Assembly (NCBI RefSeq): GCF_023630705.1
Contig: NZ_JALQEM010000028.1
Span: forward strand, 1 to 64,000
DNA length: 64,000 nt
DNA from: Caballeronia sp. GAFFF1
GTDB lineage: Bacteria > Pseudomonadota > Gammaproteobacteria > Burkholderiales > Burkholderiaceae
Direction: 5' to 3'
Shown here in pieces: positions 37,191 to 50,285 of this stretch (its first letter is position 1; each line of letters begins with the position of its first letter). Made by a program: the position numbers and the translations under genes. The notes below the pieces were generated by a model. It ran no database searches. It was given only the letters and a program-made list of their open reading frames with translations, and was not told the origin of the DNA.

Positions 37191-37424
37191 GGTGTTAACG
37201 AGCCAAGGGGCTCGGATGACGTGGCGGGCAGCGGGCGCGGAAGGTGATTCAAGGCTGTATCCAACTGAGTGCCACAGTCTCTCTGCGCAGTGACCACCTT
37301 CTCAGTGCTGCGGGCCCAAGAAAAAGCTGCTTTCTTTGGTTACTTTCTTTGCAGCAGCAAAGAAAGTGACCCCCGCCCCGGGGAGGGGCAACGCTAATAG
37401 ACCGACGCGAAACCAAGTTCCCCG
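37191..37424 (-). repeat. right arm of the ~230-bp imperfect inverted repeat
   Basis: Reverse complement of the left arm: CGAGCCAAGGGGCTCG near 37200, GGTGATTCAAGG, AACTGAGTGCCA, AAAGCTGCTTTCTTTGGTTA, hairpin ACTTTCTTTGCAGCAGCAAAGAAAGT (37342-37367; written as two 11-bp halves around AGCA), then the GGGGAGGGGCAAC block and TAGACCGACGCGAAACCAAG at the outer end. The hairpin and GC block are the best conserved parts between arms. Confidence 0.85.
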
Positions 37425-37453
37425 AAAGAGCGCCGCTGGCAAAAGCAAAAAAT

Positions 37454-39674
37454 TCAATCAGCCCGAAGCACGATAGCCGCCAAAGGAGGCAAAGTCAGTG
37501 CAGCAGACTGCTGCTTCCCATGACTGGCAAGGTCATCAGCATGAATAACGCCTCCATTCCCCATATTGGACCCGCCATAAATGGCGGCATCTGAATTGAG
37601 GATCTCACTCCAGCGCCCGCCACGCGGCAACCCCACGCGATAACCCTGCCGGGGCACCGGCGTCATATTGCATATGACCACGAGTTCGCGCCCCTCGGCA
37701 TCCGTCCGCCGAAACGCGAACACGCTATTGCCATTGTCATCGCCGACAATCCACTCGAAGCCGCGCGGATCGCTATCGAGCTTGTGCAGCGCAGGCTCAT
37801 GAGCATAGAGCCTGTTCAGATCGCGCACGAGCTTCTGAAGCCCGCCGTGCATCGCGTCATCGAGCAGATGCCAATGCGGCGACTGATCGTGATTGAACTC
37901 CGCGACCTGACCGAACTCGCCGCCCATGAAGAGCAGCTTCTTGCCCGGATGCGTCCACATAAAGCTCAAATACGCCCGCAGATTCGCGAATTTCTGCCAG
38001 CGGTCGCCCGGCATCTTGCCGATGAGCGATCCCTTGCCATGCACCACTTCATCGTGCGAAAGCGGCAGCACGAATCGCTCGGAATACGCGTACACCATGC
38101 CGAACGTGAACAGGTGATGGTGGTATTGCCGATACACCGGGTTTTCCTGCATGTAGTGCAGCGTGTCGTGCATCCAGCCCATGTTCCATTTGAAGTCGAA
38201 ACCGAGTCCGCCGCTATCCACGCTTGCCGTCACGCCCGGCCACGCCGTCGATTCTTCCGCAATCGTGATCGCGCCCGGTATATGCCGCACTTCCTGATTC
38301 AGCCGCTTGAGAAACGCAATCGATTCCAGATTCTCGCGGCCGCCATAGATATTCGGCACCCACTCGCCCGCCTTGCGCGAATAGTCGCGATACAGCATCG
38401 ACGCCACCGCATCCACACGCAGGCCATCCACGTGATAACGCTTCAGCCACGCGAGCCCCGATGCGATCAGGAACGCGCTCACCTCGTTGCGGCCGAGGTT
38501 GTAGATCATCGTGTTCCAGTCCTGGTGATACCCCTCGCGCGGATCGGCATGTTCGTAGAGCGGCGTGCCGTCGAACTGGATGAGACCATGCGCATCGTTC
38601 GGAAAGTGCGCCGGCACCCAGTCGATAATCACGCCGAGCCCCGCCTCATGCGCGCGATTCACGAACTCCGCGAACTGCTCCGGCGTGCCGAAGCGCGCGG
38701 ACGGCGCGAACTGGCCGAGCGGCTGATAGCCCCACGACCCGCCGAACGGATGCTCCGCGACCGGCATGAACTCGATATGCGTGAAGCCCATGCCCTTCGC
38801 GTACGGAATGAGGCGCTCGGCGAGCTCGTGCCAGTTCATGCCGCGATTGCCTTCCTCCGGCACGCGCAGCCACGACTCGGCATGCGCTTCGTAAATGGCG
38901 ATCGGCGCTTGCGGCGTCTGCTTGCCGGCGCGCGAGTCCATCCATTCGGTGTCGGTCCATGCGTAATGGTCGATGGCATCCGCATCCGCCACCACCGATG
39001 CCGTCGAAGGCGGCTTCTCGCTTTGCATCGCGCACGGATCGGCCTTCAGCGGCAACGTGTTGCCTTCGCGCGCGACGATCTCGTACTTGTAACGCGTGCC
39101 CGCGCCGATGCCCGGAATGAAGAGTTCCCAAACGCCCGCGTTATGACGCAGACGCATGGGATGACGGCGTCCGTCCCATGTGTTGAAGTCGCCGACCACC
39201 GAGACGCGCCGCGCATTCGGCGCCCATACCGCGAAGCGCACGCCCGCCACGCCGCCATGCGTGATCGGCCGCGAGCCGAGACATTCGAGCACCGCGTACG
39301 GATCGGCCTGCGAGAGGCGGTGCAGCCATTCGTCGGAGAGCACGGGGCCGAAGGAATATGTATCGTGCGTTTCCTGCGGCGTGCCGTGCCAGTCGATCAG
39401 AAGCCGGTAAGCCGTGGGCCTCTCGACGAATCCCGCGAAAAGACCCGCATCGTGAATGCGCGTGAGCGTCCCGAGCGGCTCGCCGCTGCCCGCATCCAGG
39501 ACGCTCACGCCGGCCGCGTTCGGCAGAAACACGCGCACGACATGGCCGTGCTCGGTCTGATGCAGGCCGAGCATCGAGAACGGATCGGGATGCCGCGCCT
39601 CGACGAGCGCATCGATGTCGAGCGGATTCAGGCCGTGTGCCGGATTCCTCGTATCCGCTCCCGGATCGCTACGG

Positions 39675-39682
<8 letters not shown>
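37454..39682 (-). CDS. glgB: 1,4-alpha-glucan branching enzyme
   Basis: Introduces alpha-1,6 branches into the glucan made by GlgE/GlgA. The 742-residue protein has two N-terminal beta-sandwich modules ([40 protein letters not shown]) and the GH13 domain with [10 protein letters not shown], nucleophile [20 protein letters not shown], acid/base [11 protein letters not shown] and [16 protein letters not shown] 39682 overlaps the treS stop by 8 nt and has a GGA ribosome site; further upstream starts inside treS give an over-long N-terminus. Confidence 0.96.
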
Positions 39683-43067
<3,385 letters not shown>

Positions 43068-43160
43068 GGTTTGCTCCAGTGCTCTTGTAGGCGAATCTCT
43101 GCCCTGTTATCGGTTCGCTGTCGGCGCTGCCGTTCGCTGCGCGTTCGTATCGCCTCGCAA

Positions 43161-46100
43161 TTAACGTTCTCCGTCCGGCGAAGGCTTCGGCAAACCCCAC
43201 GTCGGCGAGATGCGCCAGATCGCGAACGGCAGCGAATGCGGATTCAGGCGCACGTGCTGACGCCGGCCGCGCCACTCGAAACGCTCGCCCGTCATTTGGT
43301 CCTCGACGGCGATGGCGTCCCATTCGCGAACGCCCCAGCTCTCCAGCGTCTGCCACGGCAGTTCGATATCCGCGCCTTGCTCGTTGAACGGATCGAGATT
43401 GATCGCGACGAGCACGACGTTGTCGCGCGACGCGTTGGCCTTCTCGAAGAACAGAATGTGGTCGTTATGCGCGGGCAGGAAATTCACGCCGAGATGCGTC
43501 TGCAACGCGGGATTCGCGCGTCGAATGCGGTTGAGCGCCGTCACTTCCGCGACGATATTGCCGGGCCGGTTCCAGTCCCACGCCTTCAGCTGATACTTCT
43601 CGGAATCCAGATACTCTTCGCTATTCGGCAGCGCGGCGGACTCGCACAATTCGAAGCCGCTGTACACGCCCCACAGCCCGGAGAGCGTGGCGGCGAGCGC
43701 GGCGCGAATCACGAAGCCCGGACGCCCCGAGCTTTGCAGGAAGCGCGGATTGATGTCCGGCGTGTTGACGAAGAAGTTTGGCCGGAAGTAATCCTTCGCG
43801 TCCGTCTGCGTCAGGTCGTGCATGTATTCGAGGAAATCGCGCTTGGTCTCGCGCCACGTGAAGTACGTGTACGACTGCGAGAAACCGAGCTTCGCGAGCC
43901 GGTTCATCACGCGCGGCCGCGTGAACGCTTCGGCAAGGAACATCACATCCGGATGACGCGCGCGCACGTCGCCGATGACCCATTCCCAGAACGGGAACGG
44001 CTTCGTATGCGGATTATCGACGCGGAAGATACGCACGCCCGCCGCGATCCAGTGCAGGAACACGTCGCGCAATGCGAGCCATAGATCGGGCTTTGCGTCC
44101 TGCGCATAGAAGTCCGGATTCACGATGTCCTGATACTTCTTCGGCGGATTCTCCGCGTAGCGCAGCGTGCCGTCGGGCCGCCACGCGAACCACGTCGGAT
44201 GCTCCTTCAGCCACGGATGATCCGGCGAGCACTGCACCGCGAAGTCCAGCGCGATTTCCAGCCCGTGTTCGTGCGCGGCTTCGAGCATGCGCTTGAAGTC
44301 GTCGAAGTTGCCGAGCTCGGGATGCACCGCATCGTGACCGCCTTCCTTCGCGCCGATCGCGTAGGGGCTGCCCACGTCGCCCGGTTCGGCCGTCAGCGAA
44401 TTGTTCTTGCCCTTGCGATTGGCCATGCCGATGGGATGGATCGGCGGGAAATACAGCACGTCGAACCCCATCTCGCGAATGCGCGGCATCTTGCCGATCA
44501 CGTCGATGAACGTGCCGTGACGGTTCTCGTCGTCGCTCATCGAGCGCGGGAAGATCTCGTACCAGCTTGCGAAGCGCGCCGCCGCGCGTTCGGAGTCGAT
44601 GCGATACACGACCGGATCACGCGACAGGAACGGCCGGTGCCGCGCCGCCGCGACCGCCTTCGCCGTCGCGGCCGACAGCACCAGTTCGAGCTTGCGCTCG
44701 GGCTCGGCCTTCGTGAACTCCTTGACGATGGCTTCGAGCGGCGCGCTGTCCGAGTCCTCGACGGTCTTCACTTCGGCGAGAATCAGCGCGAACAGGTGCT
44801 TGGCTTCTTCGAGTTCGAGTTCGACCGTTTGCCCGGCCTTCAGCTTTTTCTGCATGTGATCGACGAGCGACGCGAAGTCGTCGCGCCACGCCATCACCAC
44901 GAATTCGTGTCGTCCCACGCGTTCGAGCGGAATGCGCGCCGTCCACAGGTCGTTGCCGAGCGGAAGCACGAGCGACATCGGCGTTTCGTGCCACTCGGTT
45001 TCGTCCGCGGCGCGCCATTGCACCGCTGCCGCGATCTTGTCGTGACCTTCCGCGAAAATCGCGGCCTGAATCTCGACCGCCTCGCCGACGATGCGCTTGG
45101 CCGGAAAGCGCCCGTGATCGACCGAAGGCGTGACGCTCTCGATCGACACGCGCGGCGCGGTGATCGCTTCGTTCACGGACTTCTTGTCGGCGGTCTTCGC
45201 GCCGCGCTTCACTTGCGGCTGCGCAAGCAGAATGAACGGCTCGGCTTCGGCGCGGAAGAGGCGCACTTCGCCGGCTTTGAGCGACAGCGCCGCGAGACGC
45301 TCCGCCGGGGCGCTCGCGTCGCCGAGCGGCGCGAAACGCGTGTAGTTGCCGGGCACGCCTTCCAGCAGATGGCGCGTGTCCACCTGCACCGGCGCGACAA
45401 GATCGGGGTTGACCAGCACGAGCACCGCCGACGCGCTGTCGCGCAAGTCGCCGCCGGCGGCGCGAATCATCGCGGCGTACGGCGTGCCCGCGCCTGTCAG
45501 CGAGCGCAGTTCGCCGACATCGGAAAGCGTCGCGGTATCGCGCTGCAATCCGTTCGCGCGCTTGATCTGATCGCACAGGTCGATGCGCGCCTCGCTCTTC
45601 GCGCGCTGATACTCGGCTGCGACGCCGTACTGCTGCGACATCGGCAAGCCGACGCCGTATTCGAAGCCCATCGGCACGAGCAGGCCCGTGCCGAGCGCGG
45701 TGGCCGTGTAGAGCGCGCGGCGATACGCGCGTTCGACGAGCGCGGTGTCGCTCGTATCGCTCAGATCGGCGATCAGGCGCTTGCCGAACGGCTCCTCCGG
45801 AAACGAGACCGGCGGCGCGATGCGCGAGAGCGCTGCGTGCTCGTCCACGAGCCAGGCGCCCTTGAAGTCCCACCAGCGCGTCGAGGCGAAGACGGCATCG
45901 AACTCGGCATCGGCGAGCGCGCGCAAGTCATCGCGCGATACGCCGACGGTCCACGCGAGCCAGCGCGTCTCCGGATGCTTTTCCCGCACCGCGGCCCCGA
46001 GCCGCCGCCACACATGCGCCGGCACAGCATGCGGCGAGTCGAAGCGAAAGCCGCCGATGCCCGCATCCGCGATTACGCTCAGCTCGCGCGCCCACCACTG

Positions 46101-46559
46101 CGTCAGCTGATGCGCGGCTTCGCCATCGGCGAAATTGGCATAGGCCACGTCGCGCTGCTGCGGCGGACGGCGCGGATCGAGCCGCGCATCCGCGCTCTCG
46201 AACGGCTGAAACCAGTGCTTGTTGTCCTGATACAGACCGCCTTCCGCGCTCACGCGGTTGATCACGATATCGACGAGCAGCGTCAGGCCATGCGTTTTCG
46301 CTGCGTCGGCGAGCTGGCGCAGGCCGTCCGCGGCGCTCGCGTCGCATTCGAAGACAGGGTGCAGACGATGATGATCGGCGACGGCCTCGCGATGCCCGTT
46401 GCTGCCGGGCACGAACGGAGAGCCGATCAGGACATGATCGAAACCGAGCGCCGCCGCGTGCTCGAACTGGGCAGGCCAGTTGGCGAGCGGGCCGACGAGC
46501 AGGGGATCGATGAAATAAATACGGGGTGCGTACGCATGATGAGCTTGATGGTTTTCCAT
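43161..46559 (-). CDS. glgE: alpha-1,4-glucan:maltose-1-phosphate maltosyltransferase with extra N-terminal GH13-like domain
   Basis: GlgE transfers maltose from maltose-1-phosphate onto alpha-1,4-glucan. The 1132-residue protein exceeds the ~660-700 residues of mycobacterial or Streptomyces GlgE. The canonical part starts near residue 470 (PRVSIESVTPSVDHGRFPAK, the maltosyltransferase N-terminal domain). It carries the nucleophile Asp in GVRIFRVDNPHTKPFPFWEW (about 845) and the acid/base Glu in FLAEAFTRP (about 874). The N-terminal ~450 residues are another amylase-like barrel (LTLLVDIVINRVS, GGFRFDSPHAVPAHVW around Asp174). Where the acid/base Glu would be expected it has RWLAWTVGV (199-207). 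ATG 46559 follows GGAAAAG; the frame is open 17 codons further. Confidence 0.93.
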   Translation of the reverse strand: MENHQAHHAYAPRIYFIDPLLVGPLANWPAQFEHAAALGFDHVLIGSPFVPGSNGHREAVADHHRLHPVFECDASAADGLRQLADAAKTHGLTLLVDIVINRVSAEGGLYQDNKHWFQPFESADARLDPRRPPQQRDVAYANFADGEAAHQLTQWWARELSVIADAGIGGFRFDSPHAVPAHVWRRLGAAVREKHPETRWLAWTVGVSRDDLRALADAEFDAVFASTRWWDFKGAWLVDEHAALSRIAPPVSFPEEPFGKRLIADLSDTSDTALVERAYRRALYTATALGTGLLVPMGFEYGVGLPMSQQYGVAAEYQRAKSEARIDLCDQIKRANGLQRDTATLSDVGELRSLTGAGTPYAAMIRAAGGDLRDSASAVLVLVNPDLVAPVQVDTRHLLEGVPGNYTRFAPLGDASAPAERLAALSLKAGEVRLFRAEAEPFILLAQPQVKRGAKTADKKSVNEAITAPRVSIESVTPSVDHGRFPAKRIVGEAVEIQAAIFAEGHDKIAAAVQWRAADETEWHETPMSLVLPLGNDLWTARIPLERVGRHEFVVMAWRDDFASLVDHMQKKLKAGQTVELELEEAKHLFALILAEVKTVEDSDSAPLEAIVKEFTKAEPERKLELVLSAATAKAVAAARHRPFLSRDPVVYRIDSERAAARFASWYEIFPRSMSDDENRHGTFIDVIGKMPRIREMGFDVLYFPPIHPIGMANRKGKNNSLTAEPGDVGSPYAIGAKEGGHDAVHPELGNFDDFKRMLEAAHEHGLEIALDFAVQCSPDHPWLKEHPTWFAWRPDGTLRYAENPPKKYQDIVNPDFYAQDAKPDLWLALRDVFLHWIAAGVRIFRVDNPHTKPFPFWEWVIGDVRARHPDVMFLAEAFTRPRVMNRLAKLGFSQSYTYFTWRETKRDFLEYMHDLTQTDAKDYFRPNFFVNTPDINPRFLQSSGRPGFVIRAALAATLSGLWGVYSGFELCESAALPNSEEYLDSEKYQLKAWDWNRPGNIVAEVTALNRIRRANPALQTHLGVNFLPAHNDHILFFEKANASRDNVVLVAINLDPFNEQGADIELPWQTLESWGVREWDAIAVEDQMTGERFEWRGRRQHVRLNPHSLPFAIWRISPTWGLPKPSPDGER

Positions 46560-46942
46560 CGTTCGTCTTTTCCAGAGTCGTCCTGCGGTGGCGGGGATGC
46601 GGGCAACCAATCGCGATCACGCTCACGGGTCAAACTGGCTGAAGAGCCGGTCCGCACGTTACGCAGCATGGCACGCATCGCGCGTCGCGAACCGTGGGAC
46701 ACCGCCGCGCCGTCGAGCGGCGCAAGTCCCGGTCGCGTCTCGTGTGCACCATGCATCGAGCGCAGTTGCCGCCTGGTCGCGCTCGCCGGTGGGCGCCACG
46801 GTCCCAAATGGGATTTCCTGCGGGCATTGCACGGGCTTGGGAGCACGTTACGTGCCGCGCCCGGCGCAACAGCGACGCATTCGCTGCATCGCTGCTGTGC
46901 GCTCAGGCGGGCGGACGCGCGCGGCATGGGCTCGCGCGGTGG
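46560..46942. other. intergenic region between glgA and glgE
   Basis: 383 nt with GC-rich sequence and no convincing gene. No clear terminator or promoter boxes are visible. The glgE ribosome site (GGAAAAG) lies at the left end. Whether glgE is read through from glgA or has its own promoter cannot be decided. Confidence 0.4.
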
Positions 46943-48592
46943 TCAGGCGGTCTTCGCGACAAGCGGCTTGCCGCTCTCGTGCGTGCGGTGGCCGAGCGCG
47001 TGGGCGTCGACATCGGCCGCGCGGCGCAGACGGACGGCGGTGCGGCTCGGGCGCAGGCCGGTGAGATCGCTGTAGAGCGCGACCATCTTCGCGACGGTTT
47101 CGCCCCAGCCGAAATCGCTCGACATCGCGTTGCGCTGCATCGCGCGCCAGACCGGCGGGCGCATATAGGCGTCGATGGCGCGGCTCGCGGCGGCGATCAC
47201 GTCGTCGGGCGTTTCGCCGTCGAAGAGAAAGCCCGTCGGCGCGGGCGCCGTGTCGTGCGTGTCGTGCATCGCGATGGGCGCGTCATGCGTGCCGTCGCGG
47301 ACATAGATCGTCTCGCGCGAGGCCAGTTCGGCGTGGTGTCCGGCATCGACGATGGTATCGGCGAGCCCGCCCACGCGCGAGGCCACGGGCAGCGTGCCGT
47401 AACGCATGGCGTACATCTGCGTGAGCCCGCACGGCTCGAAACGGCTGCCGTGCAGAAGAATGTCGGCGCCCGCGTGCAGCGCGTGCGCGCGGCGCTCGTC
47501 ATAGCCGATATGGACGCCGACGCGATCCGGCCATTGCTGCGCGAGCTGCCGGAAACCGCGCTCGATGTATGCCTCGCCCTGACCGATCACGGCCAGTTGC
47601 AGACGAGGATGCTTTTCGAGCAGGCGCGGCAAGGCGTCGATCACGACGTCCGCGAGCTTCTGGCCGGTCATGCGGCTGCCGATCGCCATGAGCGGCGCGA
47701 AGGGATCGGCCGGCAGCCCGAACATGCGCTGAAGACGGCGCTTGCACGCGTGCTTGCCGCGCATGTCGTCGAAGGAATAGGCGCGCTCGATCAGCGGGTC
47801 AGTAGCCGGATTCCACACGTCTTCGTCGATGCCGTTCACCACGCCCGAGAGCTTGTCCGCGCAGCTTTGCAGCACGCCTTCCATCAGGTGCCCAAAGCGC
47901 GGCGTCAGGATCTCGCGCGCATACGTTTCACTGACGGTCGTCACGCGGTCGCTATGGACGATGCCGGCTTTCATGAGGCTCAGCGCGCCATAGAATTCGA
48001 TGCTTTCCGGATTGCTGAACGCATGAACCAGCCATTTCGCCGGCACGCCGAGCGATGCGCCCAGCGACAGCGCGTAGTTGCCCTGAAACGCGAGGTTATG
48101 GATCGTGTAGACGCTTTTCGCCTGCACGCCCGCATCCTTCATCAGAAGCGGCGTGAGGCCGGCATGCCAGTCGTGCGCATGAACGATGTCAGGCTTCTTC
48201 ACGCCGCGCACGCCTTGCGCAATGCGCACGGCGGCGGCCGAAAGCGTCGCGAAACGCACCGCGTTGTCCGGATAGTCGCGGCCCTGCGCATCCTGATAGA
48301 GCCCGGTGCGCGCATAAAGTGCATCGCAGCGCAGCAAAAGAACCGGGACGCCGGTGTCCGGCATGCGGGCGCGCAAGAGCGCGGCGTCGCCGCCCGGCAG
48401 GCCGCGCAAGGTGCACAGCTTGCTCACGCCTTCGGCCTGCGCGAGTGCTTTCGGGTAGGCGGGAAGAAGGATGGTGGCATCGACGCCTGCTGCGCGCAGG
48501 GCGGCGGCGTAGGCGCTGACCATATCGCCGAGGCCGCCCGTCTTGGCGAGCGGAACGGCCTCGGAGGCGACCAGCAGTACGTTCAAAGGCAA
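46943..48592 (-). CDS. glgA: glycogen synthase
   Basis: GT5 glycosyltransferase extending alpha-1,4-glucan from a nucleotide-glucose donor. It shows the N-terminal KTGGLGDMVSAYAAALRAAG motif, VHAHDWHAGLTPLLM, and the donor-site RFEPCGLTQMYAMRYGTLP. I place the start at TTG 48592, giving 549 residues and the family N-terminus PLNVLLVASEAVPLAKTGG, because AGGAG lies 6 nt before it. The ATG at 48649 has no ribosome site and adds 19 residues without family similarity. The usual partner glgC is not in the window; in mycobacteria a GlgA relative (GlgM) makes maltose-1-phosphate instead. First gene of the glucan module. Confidence 0.92.
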   Translation of the reverse strand: MPLNVLLVASEAVPLAKTGGLGDMVSAYAAALRAAGVDATILLPAYPKALAQAEGVSKLCTLRGLPGGDAALLRARMPDTGVPVLLLRCDALYARTGLYQDAQGRDYPDNAVRFATLSAAAVRIAQGVRGVKKPDIVHAHDWHAGLTPLLMKDAGVQAKSVYTIHNLAFQGNYALSLGASLGVPAKWLVHAFSNPESIEFYGALSLMKAGIVHSDRVTTVSETYAREILTPRFGHLMEGVLQSCADKLSGVVNGIDEDVWNPATDPLIERAYSFDDMRGKHACKRRLQRMFGLPADPFAPLMAIGSRMTGQKLADVVIDALPRLLEKHPRLQLAVIGQGEAYIERGFRQLAQQWPDRVGVHIGYDERRAHALHAGADILLHGSRFEPCGLTQMYAMRYGTLPVASRVGGLADTIVDAGHHAELASRETIYVRDGTHDAPIAMHDTHDTAPAPTGFLFDGETPDDVIAAASRAIDAYMRPPVWRAMQRNAMSSDFGWGETVAKMVALYSDLTGLRPSRTAVRLRRAADVDAHALGHRTHESGKPLVAKTA

Positions 48593-48993
48593 AATGGGCT
48601 CCTGTGCGGGCAGACGCGGACGATGACCATGCGCCTCGTTCACGTGCATCGACGTGCGTATTCGGGTGAAGAGGAAAAGGCCGGGCCGCGCGATCCTGGT
48701 GCTGATCGGGGTTTATTCTTAGTGCTGGCGCAGTGCAGCAATCTACGTGCCACTGCTCGGTGCGGTATGTGCGCTGGACCACGATCATTTCGGACTGATG
48801 CTCGACGAGGGTCTGCTCGCGCGCAGGCGGAAACGCTAAGCGCGCGAAGCCGTCGCGCATGTAAAACTGACAGCCGCGCGCGCCGCGTTTTTACATGACC
48901 CGTGTCGCCGGGCGTTTGCAGGGAGATTAAGGACGATGTGTGACAGGCGCGTTGCGCGCCGCGTCGGATGGGAGGGAGACGAATGATTCGGCG
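48593..48993. other. intergenic region upstream of glgA
   Basis: About 400 nt that should contain the promoter of the eight-gene glucan module. No coding frame looks real. The only structured element I see is the inverted repeat at 48858-48897. Confidence 0.45.
48858..48897. repeat. inverted repeat CATGTAAAAC...GTTTTTACATG upstream of glgA
   Basis: CATGTAAAAC at 48858-48867 and GTTTTTACATG at 48887-48897 pair over about 10 bp with one extra T. The 19-nt spacer contains a self-complementary GCGCGCGC core. It could be a hairpin terminating the DUF1345 transcript or a regulatory site for glgA; the T-rich arms stand out in a GC-rich setting. Confidence 0.5.
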
Positions 48994-49647
48994 TCAGCCG
49001 CCGACGAGGCTCGCGGCGATGTTCACGGACAGGCCCAGCACCGCGAGGTTGAAGAAGAACGACAGGACAGATTGCGCGAGCGCGGTGCGTCGCGCACTTG
49101 TCGAGCACAGCACGACGTCGGAAGTCTGCGAGGCGACCGCGATGGTGAACGAGAAGTAGAGGAAATCCCAATAATCGGGTTTCAGATGCCGGTCGGGAAA
49201 CTTGAGCGCCGCATCGCCTCGCGGCGAACGGTAGTAGTGCCGGGCATAGTGCAGCGTGAACATCGTGGGAATGAGGAACCAGGCGCCGAGCATCGTCGCG
49301 CCGGTCAGCAGATAGTTGGGAAACGCGCGAACGCCGAGGCTCTTCGCTGCGGCGAGTTCGACGACGATCGCCACGAGGCTCGCGATGGCCGCGAGGCTCA
49401 CGATCACGAGCACGGCGGCGGCGTTCTCGTCTTCGCGTTCGGCGAGCGCCTGCACGTTGCTCTGGCGCGCGGTGCCCATCTGGAGCCAGATCAGCGCGAG
49501 ATAGAGCCAGACAGCCGAGTCCCAGCCGATCAGCGCGCGGGCGGCCGGCCGCACGTGCGCCGGAACCAAAGCCGCGATGACGAAACCAACGAGCAGGCCG
49601 ATCATGGCTCGCGGACGAGTGCGCAAAACGGGCGGGATAAGGTTCAT
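48994..49647 (-). CDS. DUF1345 family membrane protein
   Basis: A 217-residue protein with five to six hydrophobic segments and the DUF1345 pattern ([42 protein letters not shown]). The family has no established function. It is divergent from the dehydrogenase operon, 75 nt away. It lies upstream of glgA on the same strand but is separated from it by 400 nt. Confidence 0.88.
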   Translation of the reverse strand: MNLIPPVLRTRPRAMIGLLVGFVIAALVPAHVRPAARALIGWDSAVWLYLALIWLQMGTARQSNVQALAEREDENAAAVLVIVSLAAIASLVAIVVELAAAKSLGVRAFPNYLLTGATMLGAWFLIPTMFTLHYARHYYRSPRGDAALKFPDRHLKPDYWDFLYFSFTIAVASQTSDVVLCSTSARRTALAQSVLSFFFNLAVLGLSVNIAASLVGG

Positions 49648-49722
49648 CGCGTGGCAACGGCTCGAATGGATCGACGCAAGCGATTATCACTGACGCGCCT
49701 TACATGGACATGAGGACGACCG

Positions 49723-50220
49723 ATGGCTGAACGTAAGCGCGTGTCTTTCGCGATGCGTCGAGGCATGCTGGCAGGCGCGGCGGCGTCGGCTGCCTTGGCT
49801 GTCGCGCCGTCGCGTGCAGCGCCTGCTGTCGCCGAAGACTTCGACACGTTCATCGCGGTCTCGATGAAGCTGACCGGCCGCGCCGCCTTCGATCCACTCG
49901 TCGCCGGGCGCGTTCACGCGGCGCTCCTTCGCGCCGATGCGAATTTCGCCGACAAGATGAAGCGGCTCGAACACTGGCTCGCGACGCACGGCGGCACGCC
50001 GAGCGACGTCGTCACCGCCGCGCTGCGGGCGACGCAGCCCGATCTCGCGAAGGCCGTCGGCAGCGTGGTGCGCGCGTGGTATCTGGGCGTCGTGGGCGAA
50101 GGCGAGCAGGCGGAGGTCGTTGCGTTCGAACGCGCACTGATGTTCGATCCCGTCCGCGACATGCTCACGGTTCCTTCGTACTGCCGCGGCGCGCCCGCCG
50201 ACTGGGCGAAAAAGCCGTAG
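49723..50220 (+). CDS. Tat-exported small (gamma) subunit of an FAD-dependent sugar/alcohol dehydrogenase
   Basis: A 165-residue protein with a twin-arginine-type leader (FAMRRGMLAGAAASAALAVAP, cleavage near residue 32) followed by DFDTFIAVSMKLTGRAAFDP, typical of the small subunit of sorbitol/glucose FAD dehydrogenases. In the B. cepacia glucose dehydrogenase the gamma subunit carries the Tat signal and escorts the signal-less catalytic subunit to the periplasm. The next gene, a GMC oxidoreductase lacking a signal peptide, fits that scheme. ATG 49723 follows GAGGA. Start of a three-gene unit. Confidence 0.88.
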   Translation: MAERKRVSFAMRRGMLAGAAASAALAVAPSRAAPAVAEDFDTFIAVSMKLTGRAAFDPLVAGRVHAALLRADANFADKMKRLEHWLATHGGTPSDVVTAALRATQPDLAKAVGSVVRAWYLGVVGEGEQAEVVAFERALMFDPVRDMLTVPSYCRGAPADWAKKP

Positions 50221-50237
50221 CCGGCATCCCGGCTCCC

Positions 50238-50267
50238 CAACGACAACGACAACGACAACGAAAACGA
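50238..50267 (+). repeat. hexanucleotide repeat (CAACGA)4 before the dehydrogenase gene
   Basis: Four perfect CAACGA units (50238-50261) and one degenerate AAACGA unit, lying between the small-subunit stop and the catalytic-subunit start, about 20 nt before that ATG. Confidence 0.9.
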
Positions 50268-50285
50268 CGAACAAAGGCGAAGCGC

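Larger units (their letters stand above)
36655..37453. other. glgX-glgB intergenic region occupied by a large inverted repeat
   Basis: About 800 nt with no believable gene. It contains two long arms in opposite orientation (listed separately) around a ~170-nt centre. On the left there is an extra partial copy of the arm end: GGAACGTGTTCTCGTGTCGG near 36725 resembles GGAACTTGTTCTCGTGTCGG at 36792. The region interrupts the otherwise tightly spaced glucan operon. Confidence 0.7.

Noticed and set aside
36791-37424. An intact insertion sequence with terminal inverted repeats
   Set aside because: The ~170-nt centre is far too small for a transposase and holds no plausible gene.
44199-47075. A 958-codon plus-strand open frame opposite glgE
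   Set aside because: It is a shadow of glgE in GC-rich sequence: His/Arg-rich composition, no domain, and the minus strand carries full GH13 motifs.
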